Origin: Gracilaria gracilis
Taxonomy: Eukaryota; Rhodophyta; Florideophyceae; Gracilariales; Gracilariaceae
Direction: 5' to 3'
Length of the DNA stretch: 64,000 nucleotides
Assembly (NCBI GenBank): GCA_030374805.1
Contig: JARGSG010000108.1
Location: 1 to 64,000 of the forward strand
Positions 42,101 to 54,106 of the stretch are shown piece by piece. Position numbers and translations under genes: made by a program. The notes under the pieces are model-generated. The model was not told where the DNA came from. It ran no database searches and saw nothing but the letters and a program-made list of their open reading frames with translations. Position 1 is the stretch's first letter; each line of letters opens with the position of its first letter.

Positions 42101-45100
42101 GACGTGGATGGGTCGTGGAAGGTAGAAGAAGTGCTGGCACTTACTGCGCTGCAGTTTAGCAAAAAGACGTGAGTGTGGGGATTGTCCGTGGCGCTGGTAG
42201 TGGCCCATGATATGAGTTGAGGTTAATGCGGCTCATTGATAGTGGGTGGAAGGCAAGATTTGTAGTTCGGACGCGGAAAGTGGAGGAAGTAGTTGCACAC
42301 ATGAGGTTTGAGGAGCGGACAAAGGACTGAGTGCGGCGGGCATCCTTGGTATTTGTGGTGGTCTACGATAAATGTGGAAGCTGATGAGGCCCAATGGCAG
42401 TGAAACGGGAGGAGCGAATGGAGGTGGGATGTAGAAGGCCATTAAGGAGGAAGCGTTCGCGTATCCTGGGTGCTGCTGTGGTTCGTGGATGTGAGTGGGT
42501 GTGAATGAGGTGCATCAGGAGCGAGACGAAAGATCGCGATGTAAGTGGGATGGGTAAAGTGGAAGGAGTCGTGGCACGTACCACGCGTCACAGAGAGCCA
42601 AAGGAATGAGTGCAGTGGTTCTCTTTGAGGTGTTGGTGTTGTACGAAGTTAGTGGAGGTCAATGCGGCTCACTGCGAGGGGAACGGAAGCCAGACATGAA
42701 GGCCGGATGCAGAAACATACGACGTTGGAAGAGGACTTTCAGAAAGTACTTGTTGAACAGGACTGAGGTGGGTGGGCAACATGGGTGTTGCTGGTGGTGT
42801 GCGATGTATGTGAGCACGAATGATGAGGATGGGCGATAAAACGGAAGCGCCCAGACGTGGATGGGTCGTGGAAGGTAGAAGAAGTGCTGGCACTTACTGC
42901 GCTGCAGTTTAGCAAAAAGACGTGAGTGTGGGGATTGTCCGTGGCGCTGGTAGTGGCCCATGATATGAGTTGAGGTTAATGCGGCTCATTGATAGTGGGT
43001 GGAAGGCAAGATTTGTAGTTCGGACGCGGAAAGTGGAGGAAGTAGTTGCACACATGAGGTTTGAGGAGCGGACAAAGGACTGAGTGCGGCGGGCATCCTT
43101 GGTATTTGTGGTGGTCTACGATAAATGTGGAAGCTGATGAGGCCCAATGGCAGTGAAACGGGAGGAGCGAATGGAGGTGGGATGTAGAAGGCCATTAAGG
43201 AGGAAGCGTTCGCGTATCCTGGGTGCTGCTGTGGTTCGTGGATGTGAGTGGGTGTGAATGAGGTGCATCAGGAGCGAGACGAAAGATCGCGATGTAAGTG
43301 GGATGGGTAAAGTGGAAGGAGTCGTGGCACGTACCACGCGTCACAGAGAGCCAAAGGAATGAGTGCAGTGGTTCTCTTTGAGGTGTTGGTGTTGTACGAA
43401 GTTAGTGGAGGTCAATGCGGCTCACTGCGAGGGGAACGGAAGCCAGACATGAAGGCCGGATGCAGAAACATACGACGTTGGAAGAGGACTTTCAGAAAGT
43501 ACTTGTTGAACAGGACTGAGGTGGGTGGGCAACATGGGTGTTGCTGGTGGTGTGCGATGTATGTGAGCACGAATGATGAGGATGGGCGATAAAACGGAAG
43601 CGCCCAGACGTGGATGGGTCGTGGAAGGTAGAAGAAGTGCTGGCACTTACTGCGCTGCAGTTTAGCAAAAAGACGTGAGTGTGGGGATTGTCCGTGGCGC
43701 TGGTAGTGGCCCATGATATGAGTTGAGGTTAATGCGGCTCATTGATAGTGGGTGGAAGGCAAGATTTGTAGTTCGGACGCGGAAAGTGGAGGAAGTAGTT
43801 GCACACATGAGGTTTGAGGAGCGGACAAAGGACTGAGTGCGGCGGGCATCCTTGGTATTTGTGGTGGTTTACGATAAATGTGGAAGCTGATGAGGCCCAA
43901 TGGCAGTGAAACGGGAGGAGCGAATGGAGGTGGGATGTAGAAGGCCATTAAGGAGGAAGCGTCCGCGTATCCTGGGTGCTGCTGTGGTTCGTGGATGTGA
44001 GTGGGTGTGAATGAGGTGCATCAGGAGCGAGACGAAAGATCGCGATGTAAGTGGGATGGGTAAAGTGGAAGGAGTCGTGGCACGTACCACGCGTCACAGA
44101 GAGCCAAAGGAATGAGTGCAGTGGTTCTCTTTGAGGTGTTGGTGTTGTACGAAGTTAGTGGAGGTCAATGCGGCTCACTGCGAGGGGAACGGAAGCCAGA
44201 CATGAAGGCCGGATGCAGAAACATACGACGTTGGAAGAGGACTTTCAGAAAGTACTTGTTGAACAGGACTGAGGTGGGTGGGCAACATGGGTGTTGCTGG
44301 TGGTGTGCGATGTATGTGAGCACGAATGATGAGGATGGGCGATAAAACGGAAGCGCCCAGACGTGGATGGGTCGTGGAAGGTAGAAGAAGTGCTGGCACT
44401 TACTGCGCTGCAGTTTAGCAAAAAGACGTGAGTGTGGGGATTGTCCGTGGCGCTGGTAGTGGCCCATGATATGAGTTGAGGTTAATGCGGCTCATTGATA
44501 GTGGGTGGAAGGCAAGATTTGTAGTTCGGACGCGGAAAGTGGAGGAAGTAGTTGCACACATGAGGTTTGAGGAGCGGACAAAGGACTGAGTGCGGCGGGC
44601 ATCCTTGGTATTTGTGGTGGTCTACGATAAATGTGGAAGCTGATGAGGCCCAATGGCAGTGAAACGGGAGGAGCGAATGGAGGTGGGATGTAGAAGGCCA
44701 TTAAGGAGGAAGCGTTCGCGTATCCTGGGTGCTGCTGTGGTTCGTGGATGTGAGTGGGTGTGAATGAGGTGCATCAGGAGCGAGACGAAAGATCGCGATG
44801 TAAGTGGGATGGGTAAAGTGGAAGGAGTCGTGGCACGTACCACGCGTCACAGAGAGCCAAAGGAATGAGTGCAGTGGTTCTCTTTGAGGTGTTGGTGTTG
44901 TACGAAGTTAGTGGAGGTCAATGCGGCTCACTGCGAGGGGAACGGAAGCCAGACATGAAGGCCGGATGCAGAAACATACGACGTTGGAAGAGGACTTTCA
45001 GAAAGTACTTGTTGAACAGGACTGAGGTGGGTGGGCAACATGGGTGTTGCTGGTGGTGTGCGATGTATGTGAGCACGAATGATGAGGATGGGCGATAAAA

Positions 45101-48100
45101 CGGAAGCGCCCAGACGTGGATGGGTCGTGGAAGGTAGAAGAAGTGCTGGCACTTACTGCGCTGCAGTTTAGCAAAAAGACGTGAGTGTGGGGATTGTCCG
45201 TGGCGCTGGTAGTGGCCCATGATATGAGTTGAGGTTAATGCGGCTCATTGATAGTGGGTGGAAGGCAAGATTTGTAGTTCGGACGCGGAAAGTGGAGGAA
45301 GTAGTTGCACACATGAGGTTTGAGGAGCGGACAAAGGACTGAGTGCGGCGGGCATCCTTGGTATTTGTGGTGGTCTACGATAAATGTGGAAGCTGATGAG
45401 GCCCAATGGCAGTGAAACGGGAGGAGCGAATGGAGGTGGGATGTAGAAGGCCATTAAGGAGGAAGCGTTCGCGTATCCTGGGTGCTGCTGTGGTTCGTGG
45501 ATGTGAGTGGGTGTGAATGAGGTGCATCAGGAGCGAGACGAAAGATCGCGATGTAAGTGGGATGGGTAAAGTGGAAGGAGTCGTGGCACGTACCACGCGT
45601 CACAGAGAGCCAAAGGAATGAGTGCAGTGGTTCTCTTTGAGGTGTTGGTGTTGTACGAAGTTAGTGGAGGTCAATGCGGCTCACTGCGAGGGGAACGGAA
45701 GCCAGACATGAAGGCCGGATGCAGAAACATACGACGTTGGAAGAGGACTTTCAGAAAGTACTTGTTGAACAGGACTGAGGTGGGTGGGCAACATGGGTGT
45801 TGCTGGTGGTGTGCGATGTATGTGAGCACGAATGATGAGGATGGGCGATAAAACGGAAGCGCCCAGACGTGGATGGGTCGTGGAAGGTAGAAGAAGTGCT
45901 GGCACTTACTGCGCTGCAGTTTAGCAAAAAGACGTGAGTGTGGGGATTGTCCGTGGCGCTGGTAGTGGCCCATGATATGAGTTGAGGTTAATGCGGCTCA
46001 TTGATAGTGGGTGGAAGGCAAGATTTGTAGTTCGGACGCGGAAAGTGGAGGAAGTAGTTGCACACATGAGGTTTGAGGAGCGGACAAAGGACTGAGTGCG
46101 GCGGGCATCCTTGGTATTTGTGGTGGTCTACGATAAATGTGGAAGCTGATGAGGCCCAATGGCAGTGAAACGGGAGGAGCGAATGGAGGTGGGATGTAGA
46201 AGGCCATTAAGGAGGAAGCGTTCGCGTATCCTGGGTGCTGCTGTGGTTCGTGGATGTGAGTGGGTGTGAATGAGGTGCATCAGGAGCGAGACGAAAGATC
46301 GCGATGTAAGTGGGATGGGTAAAGTGGAAGGAGTCGTGGCACGTACCACGCGTCACAGAGAGCCAAAGGAATGAGTGCAGTGGTTCTCTTTGAGGTGTTG
46401 GTGTTGTACGAAGTTAGTGGAGGTCAATGCGGCTCACTGCGAGGGGAACGGAAGCCAGACATGAAGGCCGGATGCAGAAACATACGACGTTGGAAGAGGA
46501 CTTTCAGAAAGTACTTGTTGAACAGGACTGAGGTGGGTGGGCAACATGGGTGTTGCTGGTGGTGTGCGATGTATGTGAGCACGAATGATGAGGATGGGCG
46601 ATAAAACGGAAGCGCCCAGACGTGGATGGGTCGTGGAAGGTAGAAGAAGTGCTGGCACTTACTGCGCTGCAGTTTAGCAAAAAGAAGTGAGTCTGGGGAT
46701 TGTCCGTGGCGCTGGTAGTGGCCCATGATATGAGTTGAGGTTAATGCGGCTCATTGATAGTGGGTGGAAGGCAAGATTTGTAGTTCGGACGCGGAAAGTG
46801 GAGGAAGTAGTTGCACACATGAGGTTTGAGGAGCGGACAAAGGACTGAGTGCGGCGGGCATCCTTGGTATTTGTGGTGGTCTACGATAAATGTGGAAGCT
46901 GATGAGGCCCAATGGCAGTGAAACGGGAGGAGCGAATGGAGGTGGGATGTAGAAGGCCATTAAGGAGGAAGCGTTCGCGTATCCTGGGTGCTGCTGTGGT
47001 TCGTGGATGTGAGTGGGTGTGAATGAGGTGCATCAGGAGCGAGACGAAAGATCGCGATGTAAGTGGGATGGGTAAAGTGGAAGGAGTCGTGGCACGTACC
47101 ACGCGTCACAGAGAGCCAAAGGAATGAGTGCAGTGGTTCTCTTTGAGGTGTTGGTGTTGTACGAAGTTAGTGGAGGTCAATGCGGCTCACTGCGAGGGGA
47201 ACGGAAGCCAGACATGAAGGCCGGATGCAGAAACATACGACGTTGGAAGAGGACTTTCAGAAAGTACTTGTTGAACAGGACTGAGGTGGGTGGGCAACAT
47301 GGGTGTTGCTGGTGGTGTGCGATGTATGTGAGCACGAATGATGAGGATGGGCGATAAAACGGAAGCGCCCAGACGTGGATGGGTCGTGGAAGGTAGAAGA
47401 AGTGCTGGCACTTACTGCGCTGCAGTTTAGCAAAAAGAAGTGAGTCTGGGGATTGTCCGTGGCGCTGGTAGTGGCCCATGATATGAGTTGAGGTTAATGC
47501 GGCTCATTGATAGTGGGTGGAAGGCAAGATTTGTAGTTCGGACGCGGAAAGTGGAGGAAGTAGTTGCACACATGAGGTTTGAGGAGCGGACAAAGGACTG
47601 AGTGCGGCGGGCATCCTTGGTATTTGTGGTGGTCTACGATAAATGTGGAAGCTGATGAGGCCCAATGGCAGTGAAACGGGAGGAGCGAATGGAGGTGGGA
47701 TGTAGAAGGCCATTAAGGAGGAAGCGTTCGCGTATCCTGGGTGCTGCTGTGGTTCGTGGATGTGAGTGGGTGTGAATGAGGTGCATCAGGAGCGAGACGA
47801 AAGATCGCGATGTAAGTGGGATGGGTAAAGTGGAAGGAGTCGTGGCACGTACCACGCGTCACAGAGAGCCAAAGGAATGAGTGCAGTGGTTCTCTTTGAG
47901 GTGTTGGTGTTGTACGAAGTTAGTGGAGGTCAATGCGGCTCACTGCGAGGGGAACGGAAGCCAGACATGAAGGCCGGATGCAGAAACATACGACGTTGGA
48001 AGAGGACTTTCAGAAAGTACTTGTTGAACAGGACTGAGGTGGGTGGGCAACATGGGTGTTGCTGGTGGTGTGCGATGTATGTGAGCACGAATGATGAGGA

Positions 48101-50943
48101 TGGGCGATAAAACGGAAGCGCCCAGACGTGGATGGGTCGTGGAAGGTAGAAGAAGTGCTGGCACTTACTGCGCTGCAGTTTAGCGAAAAGAAGTGAGTCT
48201 GGGGATTGTCCGTGGCGCTGGTAGTGGCCCATGATATGGGTTGAGGTTAATGCGGCTCATTGATAGTGGGTGGAAGGCAAGATTTGTAGTTCGGACGCGG
48301 AAAGTGGAGGAAGTAGTTGCACACATGAGGTTTGAGGAGCGGACAAAGGACTGAGTGCGGCGGGCATCCTTGGTATTTGTGGTGGTTTACGATAAATGTG
48401 GAAGCTGATGAGGCCCAATGGCAGTGAAACGGGAGGAGCGAATGGAGGTGGGATGTAGAAGGCCATTAAGGAAGAAGCGTCCGCGTATCCTGGGTGCTGC
48501 TGTGGTTCGTGGATGTGAGTGGGTGTGAATGAGGTGCATCAGGAGCGAGACGAAAGATCGCGATGTAAGTGGGATGGGTAAAGTGGAAGGAGTCGTGGCA
48601 CGTACCACGCGTCACAGAGAGCCAAAGGAATGAGTGCAGTGGTTCTCTTTGAGGTGTTGGTGTTGTACGAAGTTAGTGGAGGTCAATGCGGCTCACTGCG
48701 AGGGGAACGGAAGCCAGACATGAAGGTCGGATGCAGAAACATACGACGTTGGAAGAGGACTTTCAGAAAGTACTTGTTGAACAGGACTGAGGTGGGTGGG
48801 CAACATGGGTGTTGCTGGTGGTGTGCGATGTATGTGAGCACGAATGATGAGGATGGGCGATAAAACGGAAGCGCCCAGACGTGGATGGGTCGTGGAAGGT
48901 AGAAGAAGTGCTGGCACTTACTGCGCTGCAGTTTAGCAAAAAGACGTGAGTGTGGGGATTGTCCGTGGCGCTGGTAGTGGCCCATGATATGAGTTGAGGT
49001 TAATGCGGCTCATTGATAGTGGGTGGAAGGCAAGATTTGTAGTTCGGACGCGGAAAGTGGAGGAAGTAGTTGCACACATGAGGTTTGAGGAGCGGACAAA
49101 GGACTGAGTGCGGCGGGCATCCTTGGTATTTGTGGTGGTCTACGATAAATGTGGAAGCTGATGAGGCCCAATGGCAGTGAAACGGGAGGAGCGAATGGAG
49201 GTGGGATGTAGAAGGCCATTAAGGAAGAAGCGTCCGCGTATCCTGGGTGCTGCTGTGGTTCGTGGATGTGAGTGGGTGTGAATGAGGTGCATCAGGAGCG
49301 AGACGAAAGATCGCGATGTAAGTGGGATGGGTAAAGTGGAAGGAGTCGTGGCACGTACCACGCGTCACAGAGAGCCAAAGGAATGAGTGCAGTGGTTCTC
49401 TTTGAGGTGTTGGTGTTGTACGAAGTTAGTGGAGGTCAATGCGGCTCACTGCGAGGGGAACGGAAGCCAGACATGAAGGCCGGATGCAGAAACATACGAC
49501 GTTGGAAGAGGACTTTCAGAAAGTACTTGTTGAACAGGACTGAGGTGGGTGGGCAACATGGGTGTTGCTGGTGGTGTGCGATGTATGTGAGCACGAATGA
49601 TGAGGATGGGCGATAAAACGGAAGCGCCCAGACGTGGATGGGTCGTGGAAGGTAGAAGAAGTGCTGGCACTTACTGCGCTGCAGTTTAGCAAAAAGACGT
49701 GAGTGTGGGGATTGTCCGTGGCGCTGGTAGTGGCCCATGATATGAGTTGAGGTTAATGCGGCTCATTGATAGTGGGTGGAAGGCAAGATTTGTAGTTCGG
49801 ACGCGGAAAGTGGAGGAAGTAGTTGCACACATGAGGTTTGAGGAGCGGACAAAGGACTGAGTGCGGCGGGCATCCTTGGTATTTGTGGTGGTCTACGATA
49901 AATGTGGAAGCTGATGAGGCCCAATGGCAGTGAAACGGGAGGAGCGAATGGAGGTGGGATGTAGAAGGCCATTAAGGAGGAAGCGTTCGCGTATCCTGGG
50001 TGCTGCTGTGGTTCGTGGATGTGAGTGGGTGTGAATGAGGTGCATCAGGAGCGAGACGAAAGATCGCGATGTAAGTGGGATGGGTAAAGTGGAAGGAGTC
50101 GTGGCACGTACCACGCGTCACAGAGAGCCAAAGGAATGAGTGCAGTGGTTCTCTTTGAGGTGTTGGTGTTGTACGAAGTTAGTGGAGGTCAATGCGGCTC
50201 ACTGCGAGGGGAACGGAAGCCAGACATGAAGGTCGGATGCAGAAACATACGACGTTGGAAGAGGACTTTCAGAAAGTACTTGTTGAACAGGACTGAGGTG
50301 GGTGGGCAACATGGGTGTTGCTGGTGGTGTGCGATGTATGTGAGCACGAATGATGAGGATGGGCGATAAAACGGAAGCGCCCAGACGTGGATGGGTCGTG
50401 GAAGGTAGAAGAAGTGCTGGCACTTACTGCGCTGCAGTTTAGCAAAAAGACGTGAGTGTGGGGATTGTCCGTGGCACTGGTAGTGGCCCATGATATGAGT
50501 TGAGGTTAATGCGGCTCATTGATAGTGGGTGGAAGGCAAGATTTGTAGTTCGGACGCGGAAAGTGGAGGAAGTAGTTGCACACATGAGGTTTGAGGAGCG
50601 GACAAAGGACTGAGTGCGGCGGGCATCCTTGGTATTTGTGGTGGTTTACGATAAATGTGGAAGCTGATGAGGCCCAATGGCAGTGAAACGGGAGGAGCGA
50701 ATGGAGGTGGGATGTAGAAGGCCATTAAGGAGGAAGCGTCCGCGTATCCTGGGTGCTGCTGTGGTTCGTGGATGTGAGTGGGTGTGAATGAGGTGCATCA
50801 GGAGCGAGACGAAAGATCGCGATGTAAGTGGGATGGGTAAAGTGGAAGGAGTCGTGGCACGTACCACGCGTCACAGAGAGCCAAAGGAATGAGTGCAGTG
50901 GTTCTCTTTGAGGTGTTGGTGTTGTACGAAGTTAGTGGAGGTC
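15148..50943. repeat. 753-bp satellite array, about 47.5 copies
   Basis: Head-to-tail array. A marker in the unit recurs at 15,499, 16,252, 17,005 and so on to 50,136, always 753 bases apart except for three single-base length changes (near 19,571, 24,413 and 24,846). The array stops mid-unit at 50,943. Substitution variants include AAGAAGTGAGTCTGG versus AAGACGTGAGTGTGG, AAGGCCGG versus AAGGTCGG, and GATATGGG versus GATATGAG. Units between about 33 and 38.8 kb look nearly identical; both ends are more mixed. The + strand is strongly G-rich: bases 17,041-17,220 contain 66 G and 27 C by hand count. ORFs of 69-100 codons recur per unit, but variants change their residues freely, so I do not call genes. 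Confidence 0.96.
20330..24850. repeat. 2,259-bp (3-unit) higher-order repeat inside the 753-bp array
   Basis: Linked rare variants recur exactly three units apart. TTTAGCGAAAAG (about 21,073), GGTTATGGCGG (about 21,137) and GGGTGCAAGG (about 21,160) recur together at about 23,332, 23,396 and 23,419. The flanking units carrying GTGGAAGAAGTG with AAGACGTGAGTGTGG (about 20,285, 22,544 and a modified one at 24,804) show the same spacing. The pattern is one variant unit followed by two standard units, repeated twice. Confidence 0.65.
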
Positions 50944-51540
50944 GGGTGCATCTGCGAAGCGAAAGGATCACGTGCGGTGTCACCCAGTGTGACTAGTGTG
51001 TACCTATGAGCTATTGCGCGCACACTTATGGGCAGATTGGGGTGTCGCCGCAGTAACGTGACGCCGCGCGTCTGCTGCCCACCCGCGAACGCCGTGAGGC
51101 CGCCGACGACGCCGCACGAGACCACGCAGGACGCACGAAGCAGTACATGCGCGACAATGCCCCCACGCCGCAGCAGAAGCACGGAGCGACCACGCACCAC
51201 CCTCAAGACGGGCACAGTCAGCTGGGCCCCACACGGGGGGCGTGCGCGGCTCCGAAACCTAGCAGGAGCGCTCGGCGCGACGGGCATTGCCTGTGCGTGG
51301 CATGGATGTTCTCGCATTGACGAAGACATGTAGCGGATCGAACAGCACTTGGCCTCAACCGGTCATACAGGAGGCTGACTCACATGCGTAAGCTGCCGCT
51401 CCGCGTCGCCGCGCCGCAACCGGCATGGTGGCGGGGAATATACGCCGTACAGCACAGTAGCATCGTGCCGTAGTTGTTGCCAAGGCGTCAACACCGCACT
51501 ACCAGTACTTTATCCAACGCAGGCTCCATCGCGAGCTTCT
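50944..51540. other. Unique GC-rich flank right of the satellite block; no gene seen
   Basis: The satellite ends abruptly at 50,943 and unique sequence begins. Open frames exist (for example 51,028-51,333 on +, 101 codons), but they are Arg/Pro/Thr-rich, as expected from CG-rich DNA, and resemble no family I know. No RNA gene or mobile-element end was found. Confidence 0.5.
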
Positions 51541-51760
51541 GACAGAGATGGTGGGCCGCCCATCACCGCGCGCACTCGCCTCCGCGCGCCCCAGCCGTCG
51601 CGCGCACCCACCGTCGCGCACCCGCCACCACGCGCACCTGCCCGGCCGTCGCACACCGGCCGTCGCGCGAACCCGACGCTGCAAAGCGGTCGCCGCGCAC
51701 CCGACGCCGCGCACCCGCCGCCGAGTGCGAGCACAGCCATTTAATATAATATAAAAGAAA
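51541..51760. repeat. CG-rich simple-sequence region
   Basis: Degenerate repeats of CGTCGCGCACC- and CGCCGCGCACC-like words dominate. Long open frames here on both strands encode only Arg/Ala/Gly/Pro-rich low-complexity peptides. Confidence 0.6.
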
Positions 51761-51924
51761 GGCACAGCAGATCATATCGCTCTTGCGCGCGCTGCGTGTG
51801 GCCGCGCGCGGTACTGTAAAGCTGCACTGCATGCGCGCCAACTGCTGCCGTGCGCCGTGCGTGCGCGCCCAACCCCTCCCCCCCGCTTGCGCTGCGCGGA
51901 GCGGCGCGCGTTGTGGCGGCGACG

Positions 51925-52265
51925 CGCTGCGGCGGCGTGCGCGTGTGGCGGCGCGCGTGTGCGGCGGCGTGCGCGTGTGGCGGCGCGCGTGTGCGGCGGC
52001 GTGCGGGTGCGGCGGCGCGCGGGGTGTGGCGGCGGCGCGTGGGGTGTGGCGGCGGCGACGCGCGGAGTGTGGCGGCGACGCGCGGGGTGTGGCGGCGATG
52101 CGCGGGGTGTGGCGGCGGCGACGCGCGGGGTGTGGCGGCGACGCGCGGGGTGTGGCGGCGACGCGCGGGGTGTGGCGGCGGCGACGCGCGGGGTGTGGCG
52201 GCGGCGCGCGGGGTGTGGCGGCGACGCGCGGGGTGTGGCGGCGGCATGCGGGGTGTGGCGGCGCG
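51925..52265. repeat. About 20-bp GC minisatellite
   Basis: Tandem copies of GGGTGTGGCGGCGACGCGCG, some with an extra GCG, run to about 52,265. A more diverged GCGTGCGCGTGTGGCGGC form leads in from about 51,925. This explains open frames of more than 150 codons on both strands, which are stop-poor only because of composition. Confidence 0.85.
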
Positions 52266-52390
52266 TTGTGCGCCGTTTGGTGTCCTCCGCCCTGAAGAGG
52301 TTAAGAGCTGCGATGGTGGATAGTGATTTGGACCTGAGGTAAACGAACGAATGGAGACAGCAAACAGCCAGCTCTGCTGAGCACATGAAC

Positions 52391-52426
52391 GATATATTAT
52401 TTATTATTTATTTAATAATGTATGCA
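52391..52426. other. AT-rich island with polyadenylation-like AATAAA on the minus strand
   Basis: A run made almost only of A and T sits inside several kilobases of CG-rich DNA. Read on the minus strand it contains TTAAATAAATAATAAAT, with overlapping AATAAA-type signals. It could mark the 3' end of a minus-strand transcript from the right, for example through the Arg/Cys-rich open frame at 52,481-52,774, but that frame has no recognisable homology. Confidence 0.3.
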
Positions 52427-53255
52427 TACAATAGCTTTGGTTCGCTACGTGTACACGCCATAGGCCGTGTGCAGCGTGTGCTAATCGAAAAAACGTGCTT
52501 TGGATGAAGCGCGAGTATCCGGGCGCTGGCTGCGCACGAAGGCGCACACGAGGTGGTGCACGCGCTGCGGGCGCGCCTGCGCCGCCGGCGCACGAGATGA
52601 CTTGCATTGGTGACAGCGTCGACCACCAGTGGCGCGTTTCCTCAATTCCATCCCATAAAAACACACGCGCCAATCACACCATGCGCAATCACGCGTAGAT
52701 ATGACGCATGGCCGGCGCGCCTCCGCATGACGCATTACCGCGCGCTCTGCACGGCGCATTCGAAACGCATTCACGCATTGCCGCCGCGCACGCTACGCCC
52801 CGCGTCCGCACCGCGCGCGCGGCGCGTCATGTGTCAACTGCATTTTGTGTGCGCGATGGCGGCAACGGCGCGCGCAGCTGTCAGTGTGCGTGTCCAATAA
52901 AACGGCCACAACTAAACGAGATCATTTCGCTGTGCTTGCCCGCGCGCACTACTGTAACACTGCTTTCGCGCCAACGCGCACGGAGCACGTGCGCGCACAG
53001 GGCGGCGTGCTCAAGCACGCACGCCTCGCGTTGTGAGCCAAAACGCGCCGCCGTCGTACCAGCGCGCCACCGCGAGCGCGCCACGCCGTCACCGTCACCG
53101 CCTTCGCACCGCCACTGCGAGCGAAGCCACCGCCACCGCAGCCAGCAAGCGTGCTCGACGCATCGCGCGCCGCGCGCCTAGCTTACGCACTGCCCGCCGC
53201 TGCATAACAACGCCTGCCTGCCGTTGGTTGCGAGCAGCGCATCGGTTGCGCGCGC
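52427..53255. other. GC-rich intergenic DNA; no gene seen
   Basis: Many CGCG and GCGC words. The longest open frame (52,708-53,181, +, 157 codons) is Arg/Ala/His-rich with no conserved motif, and its composition simply follows the DNA. I see no RNA gene. Confidence 0.45.
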
Positions 53256-53515
53256 GTGCGTGAGCTCGGCGGCGTTGGCGGGAGCGTGCGGTTACGGGAG
53301 CGTGCGGTGGCGGGCGCGTGCGGTGGCGGGAGCGTGCGGTGGCGAGCGCGTGCGGTGGCAAGCGCGTGCGGTGGCGAGCGCGTGCGGTGGCGAGCGCGTG
53401 CGGTGGCGAGCGCGTGCGGTGGCGAGCGCGTGCGGTGGCGAGCGCGTGCGGTGGTGAGCGCGCGCGGTGGCGGGCGCGCGCGGTGGCGGGCGCGCGCGGT
53501 GGCGGGCGCGCGCAA
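53256..53515. repeat. 16-bp GC minisatellite, about 16 copies
   Basis: Tandem copies of GTGCGGTGGCGAGCGC with small changes: GGGAGC at the left, GGGCGCGC at the right and one GGTGAGC. Because 16 is not a multiple of three, all frames stay open and give a 16-residue periodic Arg/Ala peptide, so the long ORFs here are artefacts. Confidence 0.88.
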
Positions 53516-53805
53516 GAATGGAGGGGAGGCGAAGCGCAAGCAAGAAAATGGGGGCGTTTAGGCGCGAGCGTGTATGGCAGTGGCAGTGGCTCAACGGTCA
53601 GCAGAGAAAATCGTCGAAGGCTCAATGGCGGGGTGGCCAAATAATCGTCCGCCCCACCGCGCGCGCGCCGTAAAAGTGCCTCTTATACTGCACTACTAGT
53701 GCTCAACCCCTCCCCGACTCTCAACGTCTTCGCCGCCGTCGTTGCGCTCTTCGTCTCCACTCTCACACCCTTCTGACTGCTGCCATACCTTCTGCAAACG
53801 CCAAG

Positions 53806-54080
53806 ATGGGCACCTTTCTGGGCGTGTCGGCTGTCGGCATCTACTTGTTCACCATGCATCACCTCAAGAGCCAAGCGCCCGGCGATCTGGACTCCACGGT
53901 ACGTCTCCTGTTCATCCGCTCTTACACGCTCGCACGCGCTCACTCACCGCCTTCTCTTGTACTTTTCGTTGCAAACAGGAGCCGCTGCTACCGTCAGAAC
54001 AGGCGTCGCAAAAGCTCAGGCAACAGTCGTCAGCCACATCCTCAATCGCAACAGCACCTGTACCACCGCCCAACAAATGA
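53806..54080 (+). CDS. Small single-pass membrane protein of unknown function, two exons
   Basis: The likely mRNA joins exon 1 (53,806-53,898) to exon 2 (53,979-54,080) across an 80-nt intron with donor GTACGT and acceptor TTGCAAACAG. Both exons keep frame (phase 0) and give 64 residues. The N-terminus is hydrophobic (about residues 2-19, starting MGTFLGVSAVGIYLF), like a short membrane anchor. The rest is polar and Ser/Gln/Pro-rich, ending PVPPPNK. The start lies in AAGATGG, a good eukaryotic context. Without splicing the frame runs on into the intron, so the splice is inferred from the strong sites. The size and topology resemble small mitochondrial or ER accessory proteins, but I do not recognise the family. 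Its stop lies 27 bp from the 3' end of an opposing candidate gene. Confidence 0.55.
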
Positions 54081-54106
54081 ACTCCGTCGTGTGCACCCTC
54101 ATCCCC

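Noticed and set aside
1-50943. CRISPR array or tandem RNA gene cluster (5S rRNA, spliced leader, snRNA)
   Set aside because: Units are long and abut with no variable spacers. I found no 5S internal control region, no tRNA B box and no known spliced-leader sequence in either unit.
15099-50983. Recurring open frames of 61-131 codons in each 753-bp unit
   Set aside because: No family resemblance, overlapping opposite-strand frames, and replacement changes between units as common as silent ones by eye.
51741-52386. 157-204 codon frames on both strands of the 20-bp minisatellite
   Set aside because: Stop-free purely because of CG-rich repetition; products are Arg/Ala/Pro periodic peptides.
52481-52774. 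CHQC motif in a minus-strand frame, suggestive of a CXXC-type zinc finger
   Set aside because: Only one CxxC pair is present and the surrounding residues do not fit any zinc-finger family I know.
53095-53644. 181-codon minus frame and several plus frames over the 16-bp minisatellite
   Set aside because: All three frames are open across a repeat whose length is not a multiple of three; composition artefact.
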